The notes beneath the pieces were generated by a model. The model was not told where the DNA came from and ran no database searches. It saw nothing but the letters and a program-made list of their open reading frames with translations. Source: Verrucomicrobiaceae bacterium (GTDB lineage: Bacteria; Verrucomicrobiota; Verrucomicrobiia; Verrucomicrobiales; Verrucomicrobiaceae). From it: a stretch of DNA of 38,984 nt. Of the stretch, positions 34,326-38,984 are shown piece by piece; within the stretch, counting starts at the first letter, position 1, and every line of letters begins with the position of its first letter. A program made the position numbers and the translations under genes. The stretch lies in NCBI GenBank assembly GCA_947440575.1, contig CANETF010000018.1, positions 1-38,984 of the forward strand, written 5' to 3'.

Positions 34326-34717
34326 TGCCTCCACCCGATCTCTCCCGGACTGTTCTCATCGTCGAGGACAACAACGTCATTCGGGAGCAGATCGTCGCCA
34401 TCCTGGAAATGAACGGCTACACCGCCATGGCCGCCGCCAACGGCAGCGATGGTCTGCGGCTGGCCTGCCAGTTCCGACCCGCTCTCATCATCAGTGACGT
34501 GATGATGCCCGAATGCAACGGCCTCGACATGCTTCGTGACATCCGGCAAAACCCCGAACTCGATCATACCCCCGTCGTCCTGCTCTCCGCCCTGATCGCA
34601 ACGGATGACATCCGAAAAGGCCTGGAGCTCGGCGCCGCCGACTACCTCATCAAGCCCTTCCGGATCACCGATCTCCTCCAAGTCGTTGGCCGTCACCTCC
34701 AGTCCAGCTCCCGCTGA
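34325..34717 (+). CDS. Single-domain response regulator (receiver only)
   Basis: A 130-residue CheY-like receiver: acidic residues Glu14-Asp15 (LIVEDNN), phospho-acceptor Asp58 (LIISDVMMPE), a Ser in LLSAL, and Lys110 (YLIKPF). No output domain is attached. The ATG at 34325 uses the last base of the kinase stop; the longer open frame lies inside the kinase. It is presumably phosphorylated by the adjacent kinase and signals through protein contact or a phosphorelay. The convergent LuxR-type regulator 17 bp beyond could be part of the same circuit, but that is inference. Confidence 0.88.
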   Translation: MPPPDLSRTVLIVEDNNVIREQIVAILEMNGYTAMAAANGSDGLRLACQFRPALIISDVMMPECNGLDMLRDIRQNPELDHTPVVLLSALIATDDIRKGLELGAADYLIKPFRITDLLQVVGRHLQSSSR

Positions 34718-34734
34718 ACCTTTCCCCTTCCGCC

Positions 34735-35388
34735 TCAAGACCGTATCAGCCCCCGCTCGAATGCCCCCCGTGCCAGATCAGCAGCATTGCGTGCCCCGAG
34801 CTTCTTCATCAGCGAATACCGATGGTTCTCTACGGTCCGCACACTGATGCGCAGCGCCTCCGCCACCTCTTTGTTCGAGGAACCATGCGCCACCCGTTTC
34901 AAAACTTGAATCTCCCTCTCAGTCAGCCCCTCCTCGGGTTTGCCCGCCACCTCCGCCACACTCCCCCCCGGCCCCGCCTGCAGGCTATTAAACGCACTGT
35001 CCGTCAAAAACAGATTCCCCTCCGCCACCGCTGTCATCGCCCGCTGCAGCGTTTTGAAAGGCGCCGTCTTCTCCACAAACCCCCGCCCTCCCAGCGCCAG
35101 CACCCGCCGGATCGTCACCACATCCGACGAACTGCTGAAGACCAGCACCCGGGTCGTCACGCCTGCCTCACCCAAAATGCCCATCACCTCAAAACCGTTC
35201 GAATCCGCTAGCTTGAGATCCAGCAGCAGCAAGTCAGGCCTCGCCTCCATGCACTCCCTCGCCGTCACCGACCCAAACCCTGACTGGCCCGCCAGTTCAA
35301 ACGTCTCCGTCACCCACGGGTGCTGACACAATAATTCCCGAATCGCCTCGTGATCTTCAGCTACGTAAATGGATTTTCGGTCGGGCAC
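34735..35388 (-). CDS. NarL/LuxR-type response regulator
   Basis: A 217-residue DNA-binding regulator. The receiver has Asp11-12-type acidic residues (VAEDHEAIRELL), phospho-acceptor Asp57 (LLLLDLKLAD) and Lys107 (FVEKTAP). A LuxR helix-turn-helix follows (LTEREIQVLKRVAHGSSNKEVAEALRISVRTVENHR; ~155-190). The start is GTG at 35388; no ATG lies near the correct position. Its own promoter must lie in the 167-bp region shared with the ceramidase-fusion gene, which it may therefore regulate. It faces the receiver gene of the two-component pair. Confidence 0.88.
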   Translation of the reverse strand: MPDRKSIYVAEDHEAIRELLCQHPWVTETFELAGQSGFGSVTARECMEARPDLLLLDLKLADSNGFEVMGILGEAGVTTRVLVFSSSSDVVTIRRVLALGGRGFVEKTAPFKTLQRAMTAVAEGNLFLTDSAFNSLQAGPGGSVAEVAGKPEEGLTEREIQVLKRVAHGSSNKEVAEALRISVRTVENHRYSLMKKLGARNAADLARGAFERGLIRS

Positions 35389-35555
35389 GATAAAGGGGTT
35401 TCGTTGAAGCTAGGGATGGAATCTCTGACAAAAGATAATAATCTAGAATTGTAATAACGCCCCAAACAGGCGCGACGTTCACACTTTTCTCTCCGCCTGG
35501 CATCCTCTTCGACCTACGCCCGCAATCCCGCACAGCCTGCGTCCGTTTGACTCCC
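35389..35555. promoter_or_regulatory. AT-rich divergent control region
   Basis: This 167-bp gap separates the LuxR-type regulator from the ceramidase-fusion gene. The part around 35424-35457 (…GATAATAATCTAGAATTGTAATAA…) is much richer in A and T than its surroundings and contains several -10-like hexamers on both strands, but I could not fix one promoter. Confidence 0.35.
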
Positions 35556-38500
35556 ATGCTCCGGAACGCCTCGCTCCTTCTCCTCCTCTTTTCGCATCTC
35601 GCTCTTCAACTCCCGGGTTTGGCCGCCGATCCCCTCCAAGCCGGTGCCGCCACCACCGACATCTCCCCCCTCAAACTCCCCGCCATCCGCAACGGCGGCT
35701 TCCTCCAGGCCATGGCCGACCGCGTCGACGACCCCCTCCACGCCCGCGCCCTCGTCCTGAATTCCGGCCCCGAATCCGTCGCCCTCTGTGTCGTCGATTC
35801 CTGCATGCTGCCCACCGATGTCTGTGACGCCATCAAAGCCCTCGTCACCCAGCAAATCGCGCTGCCCGCGGACCGCATCCTCATCTCCGCCACCCACACC
35901 CACTCGGCGCCCAGCACCATGCCCATGTGCCTCGGCACCCGCAAAGACGAGGCCTACACCGCGCAAATGATCCCCCAGGTCGCCGCCGCCATCGTCAAAG
36001 CCCACGCCGCGCTCGCTCCTGCCAAAGCAGGCTGGGCGCAAGTGGATGCCCACGCCTTCACCCACTGCCGCCGCTGGATCCGCCGCCCGGATAAAAAACT
36101 CACCGATCCCTTCGGCCAGCCCAGCGTCCGCGCCATGATGCATCCCGGCTACGAAAGCCCCGACGTCACCGGCCCCTCCGGCCCCACCGACCCCCAGATC
36201 TCCCTCCTCAGCCTCGTCCACGCCGACACCGGCAAACCCATCGCCCTCTTCGCAAACTACTCCATGCACTACTTCGGGGCTTCCGGCGGCTTCTCCGCCG
36301 ACTACTTCGGCGAGCTTGCCCGCCTGCTGGAAAAAGACCTCGGTCCCGGCGCGGTCGGCATCGTCTCCCAGGGCACCAGCGGCGACCTCCACTACATGGA
36401 CTACAGCCGCGCCAAAGACCCATCCCTCACCCGCCCCAAATACGCCGCCGGCCTCGCCACCATCGCCCTCGAAGCCCGCCGCAACATCCAGCATCGCGCC
36501 GATCTCCCCCTCGCCATGGCGCAAACGAAACTGACCCTCTCCCGCCGTCTCCCCTCCCCGGATCGACTCGCCTGGGCCGCCCCCATCAACGCCGCCCGCA
36601 ACGGTGCCGTCCCCAAATCCAAAGAAGAAGTCTACGCCGAGCAGGCCGAATGGATCCACGCCAACCCCCAAACCGAGCTCATCCTCCAGGCCCTCCGCCT
36701 GGGCGACCTCGCCATCACCGCGCTGCCCAACGAGGTCTATGGCATCACCGGCCTCAAACTCAAACTCCAGAGCCCCCTCCCCGCCACCTTCAACATCGAA
36801 CTCGCCAACGGCGCCGAAGGCTACATCCCGCCCCCCGAACAGCACCGCCTCGGTGGCTACACCACCTGGCCCGCCCGCACCGCCGGCCTCGAAGAATCCG
36901 CCGAGCCAAAGATCCTCGAAGCCACCCTCACCCTGCTCGAAAAAGTCAGCGCCCAACCCCGCCGCCCCCTCATCGACGGCGACTCGCCCTACCGTCGCGC
37001 CATCCTCCAGGACCAACCCCTCGCCTACTGGCCCCTCAACGACCTCATCGGCCCCCAGCCCCGCGAGGCCACCGGCCAAACCGTCGCCACCTGGGAAGAC
37101 GGCGTCGCCCTCGGCCTCCCCGGCGTCCAGCGCACCGGTGGCGCCCTTTCCGCCGAACCCGAAAAAGCCAATCCCTTCACCTCTGGCGACATCAACCGCG
37201 CCGCCCACCTCGCCGGCGGTCGCCTCCGTGCCACGCTCCCAAAACTCTCCCGCACCTACACCGCCGAACTCTGGTTCTGGAACGGCCTCCCCACCGACGC
37301 CCGCCCCATCACCGCCTACCTGTTCTCGCGCGGCGTTGACGGCGACAAACGCGCCCTCGGCGAGCACCTCGGCATCGGCGGCACCCACCCCGACGTCCCT
37401 GCTGGCTACCTCTTTTTCTACACCGGCAACGACGTCGGCCAGGTCATCCCCGGCAAAACCCGACTCGCCTACCGCGACTGGCACCACGTCGTGCTCGTCC
37501 GCGAAAACGAAAAACTGACCGTCTATCTCGACGGCCAAAAAGAAATCGAAGCCAAAGTCCCCTGGACCCTCCCCGACAACGCCCCCGAAGTCTTCCTCGG
37601 CGGTCGCTGCGACGGTCTCTTCACCCTCGAAGGCAAACTCGACGAACCCGCCCTCTACACCACCGCCCTCACCGCCGCCCAGATCCGCGCCCACTTCACC
37701 GTCGCCGAACGCACCGCCCCCAAACCTCAGCCCGACTCCGCCCCGCTCTCCCCCGCCGACTCCCTCAAGGCCCTCCGTCTTCCCCCCGGCTACGAAGCCC
37801 AAATCGTCGCTGCCGAACCCCTCGTCCTCGACCCCGTCGCCTTCGACTGGGACGCCCAGGCCCGCCTCTGGGTCGTCGAAATGGCCGACTACCCCCTCGG
37901 CCTCGGTGAATCCGGTGCCAGCGGCGGCCGCGTCCGCATCCTCGAAGACCGCGACGCCGACGGCACCTACGACCACAGCACCCTCTTCGCCGAAGGCCTC
38001 AATTTCCCCAACGGCCTCATCACCTGGCGCGACGGCGTCATCGTCACCGCCGCCCCAGACATTCTCTACCTCGAAGACACCAACGGCGACGGCAAAGCCG
38101 ACCAAAAAGAAATCCTCTACACCGGCCTCACCGAGGGCAACCAGCAGCTCCGCGCCAACGGCCTCCGCTGGGGCCTCGACAACTGGATCTACGTCGCCGC
38201 CGGCGGCCACCACGGCAAACACGGCGCCGACACCAAACTCAAATCATCACGCACCGGCAAAGAAACCCTCGTCGGCAGCCGCGACTTCCGCATCCGCCCC
38301 GACACCGGCGACGTCGAGCCCCAAAGCGGCCCCACCCAGTTCGGCCGCAATCGCGACGACTGGGGCCACTGGTTCGGCTCGCAAAACTCGCACCCGCTCT
38401 GGCACTACGTCCTCCCTGAGCACTACCTCGGCCGCAACCCCCACCTCGCCTCCGGCGACGGCCGCGTCCAGCTCCCCGGAGGCTCGAACCCGCCCGTCTA

Positions 38501-38984
38501 TCCCGCCAGCCCGCCGGAGAAGCGCTACCACAATTTCCAACAGTCCGGCCGCTACACCTCCGCCTGCGGCGGCATGATCTACCAGGACTCCCTGCTCTTT
38601 CCCGCCACCCAGACCACCGCCTTCATCTGCGAACCCTTCCACAACCTCGTCCAAGCCCTCACCCTCACGGATGACGGCCCCACCTTCAAAGCCACCCGCC
38701 TCGGCGCCGAAAATGAGCACGATTTCTTCGCCAGCACCGACCGCTGGTGCCGTCCCGTCATGACCCGCACTGGCCCCGACGGCGCCCTCTGGGTCGCCGA
38801 CATGTACCGCTACATGATCGAGCACCCCCAATGGCTGCCCAAAGAGGGCAAAGACGAACTCCTCCCCCACTACCGCCTCGGCGACGACAAAGGCCGCCTC
38901 TACCGCATCACGAAAAAAGGCAGCGCCCCGCGCCCCATCCCCAATCTTAATCATCTAGACGTCGAAGCTCTCGCAGGCGCTCTC
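35556..38984 (+). CDS. Giant exported ceramidase-like / LamG / PVC dehydrogenase-like fusion (3' end outside window)
   Basis: The frame runs open from ATG 35556 to the last base, giving 1143 residues so far. Residues 1-24 are a signal peptide. About 26-470 resemble neutral/alkaline ceramidase-like hydrolases: AGAATTDISP, the metal motif THTHSAP (113-119), a second likely ligand His238 (NYSMHYFG), and EGYIPP (421-426). About 480-715 form a LamG/concanavalin-like domain (AYWPLND; TAELWFWNG; WHHVVLVRENEKLTVYLDG). From ~735, PPGYEAQIVAAEPLVLDPVAFDWD begins the Pirellula/Verrucomicrobium membrane-bound-dehydrogenase-like propeller, with Ca-loop-like DRDADGTYD and DTNGDGKAD. Relatives continue into HEAT repeats and cytochrome c. 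The substrate and redox role are unknown. Confidence 0.85.
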   Translation, partial: MLRNASLLLLLFSHLALQLPGLAADPLQAGAATTDISPLKLPAIRNGGFLQAMADRVDDPLHARALVLNSGPESVALCVVDSCMLPTDVCDAIKALVTQQIALPADRILISATHTHSAPSTMPMCLGTRKDEAYTAQMIPQVAAAIVKAHAALAPAKAGWAQVDAHAFTHCRRWIRRPDKKLTDPFGQPSVRAMMHPGYESPDVTGPSGPTDPQISLLSLVHADTGKPIALFANYSMHYFGASGGFSADYFGELARLLEKDLGPGAVGIVSQGTSGDLHYMDYSRAKDPSLTRPKYAAGLATIALEARRNIQHRADLPLAMAQTKLTLSRRLPSPDRLAWAAPINAARNGAVPKSKEEVYAEQAEWIHANPQTELILQALRLGDLAITALPNEVYGITGLKLKLQSPLPATFNIELANGAEGYIPPPEQHRLGGYTTWPARTAGLEESAEPKILEATLTLLEKVSAQPRRPLIDGDSPYRRAILQDQPLAYWPLNDLIGPQPREATGQTVATWEDGVALGLPGVQRTGGALSAEPEKANPFTSGDINRAAHLAGGRLRATLPKLSRTYTAELWFWNGLPTDARPITAYLFSRGVDGDKRALGEHLGIGGTHPDVPAGYLFFYTGNDVGQVIPGKTRLAYRDWHHVVLVRENEKLTVYLDGQKEIEAKVPWTLPDNAPEVFLGGRCDGLFTLEGKLDEPALYTTALTAAQIRAHFTVAERTAPKPQPDSAPLSPADSLKALRLPPGYEAQIVAAEPLVLDPVAFDWDAQARLWVVEMADYPLGLGESGASGGRVRILEDRDADGTYDHSTLFAEGLNFPNGLITWRDGVIVTAAPDILYLEDTNGDGKADQKEILYTGLTEGNQQLRANGLRWGLDNWIYVAAGGHHGKHGADTKLKSSRTGKETLVGSRDFRIRPDTGDVEPQSGPTQFGRNRDDWGHWFGSQNSHPLWHYVLPEHYLGRNPHLASGDGRVQLPGGSNPPVYPASPPEKRYHNFQQSGRYTSACGGMIYQDSLLFPATQTTAFICEPFHNLVQALTLTDDGPTFKATRLGAENEHDFFASTDRWCRPVMTRTGPDGALWVADMYRYMIEHPQWLPKEGKDELLPHYRLGDDKGRLYRITKKGSAPRPIPNLNHLDVEALAGAL

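Noticed and set aside
35514..38222. A 902-codon open frame on the minus strand
   Set aside because: It is the shadow of the plus-strand ceramidase fusion. Strong third-position C on the plus strand removes stops from the antisense frame. The predicted protein is low-complexity Gly/Val/Ala/Glu-rich with no domain, whereas the plus frame shows three recognisable domains.
1..38984. Possible defence island, CRISPR array, tRNA or mobile element
   Set aside because: No regularly spaced repeats, transposase or integrase motifs, tRNA-like cloverleaf or recognised defence domains were seen on reading both strands; a tRNA or repeat search program would settle this.

Overview
The window looks like chromosomal DNA from a Gram-negative, GC-rich bacterium of the Planctomycetes-Verrucomicrobia group, most likely a verrucomicrobium. 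The reasons are the number of exported sulfatases, Tat-exported TIM-barrel proteins, a PQQ-type beta-propeller opening with a WPQLLGP-type motif, a protein carrying the 'Pirellula/Verrucomicrobium' membrane-bound-dehydrogenase-like domain, a lipid A kinase (outer membrane present), and many starts without a clear Shine-Dalgarno site. This is inferred from protein families; there is no rRNA in the window. I saw no tRNA, CRISPR array, transposase or prophage gene.

Layout. 1-4080: the end of one sulfatase and two complete ones. 4081-9029: a surface-glycan group (DPM1-like glycosyltransferase, two CDP-paratose-2-epimerase-like SDR enzymes, a large membrane protein). 9096-10610: an iduronate-2-sulfatase-like enzyme behind a plausible promoter. 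10675-12033: trigger factor on the minus strand, with a shared hairpin terminator. 12461-15218: a small membrane-anchored unknown plus an OpgH-type glucan synthase. 15226-18263 (minus): ComEC preceded by a TPR membrane protein in a 4-bp overlap. 18456-21246: a tight overlapping operon of lpxK, fdhD and a fatty acid hydroxylase/sterol desaturase gene. 21315-23793: an exported unknown with a CreD-like membrane protein. 23828-24580 (minus): unknown. 24747-27144: a TIM-barrel isomerase and a deacetylase-like protein, both with twin-arginine leaders. 27280-29396: a second Tat TIM-barrel protein overlapping a PQQ-like propeller. 29399-31118 (minus): DUF2238-like membrane protein, MmcQ/YjbR and QueE. 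31213-32256: an internally shortened ceramidase-like protein and a Dabb protein. 32421-35388: a three-PAS histidine kinase, its receiver protein, and a convergent LuxR-type regulator. 35556 to the end: a very large exported protein joining a ceramidase-like domain, a LamG-like domain and the PVC dehydrogenase-like domain, cut off by the window edge.

The genes divide into secreted catabolism of sulfated or complex glycans and lipids (sulfatases, deacetylase-like, TIM barrels, ceramidase-like proteins, propellers), envelope building (LpxK, OpgH, glycosyltransferase and epimerases, CreD-like, hydroxylase), housekeeping (trigger factor, ComEC, QueE, FdhD) and signalling. I see no single defence or mobile system. 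The most unusual items are the two contrasting ceramidase-like proteins (one lacking the catalytic segment, one fused to two other domains), the competing inverted repeats ahead of the PAS kinase, and a ComEC whose metallo-beta-lactamase signature is altered.

Strand composition also varies by block. The plus strand is G-rich over about 4.1-9.0 kb and C-rich over most of 21-39 kb regardless of gene orientation, except in the 24747-27144 pair, which looks balanced.
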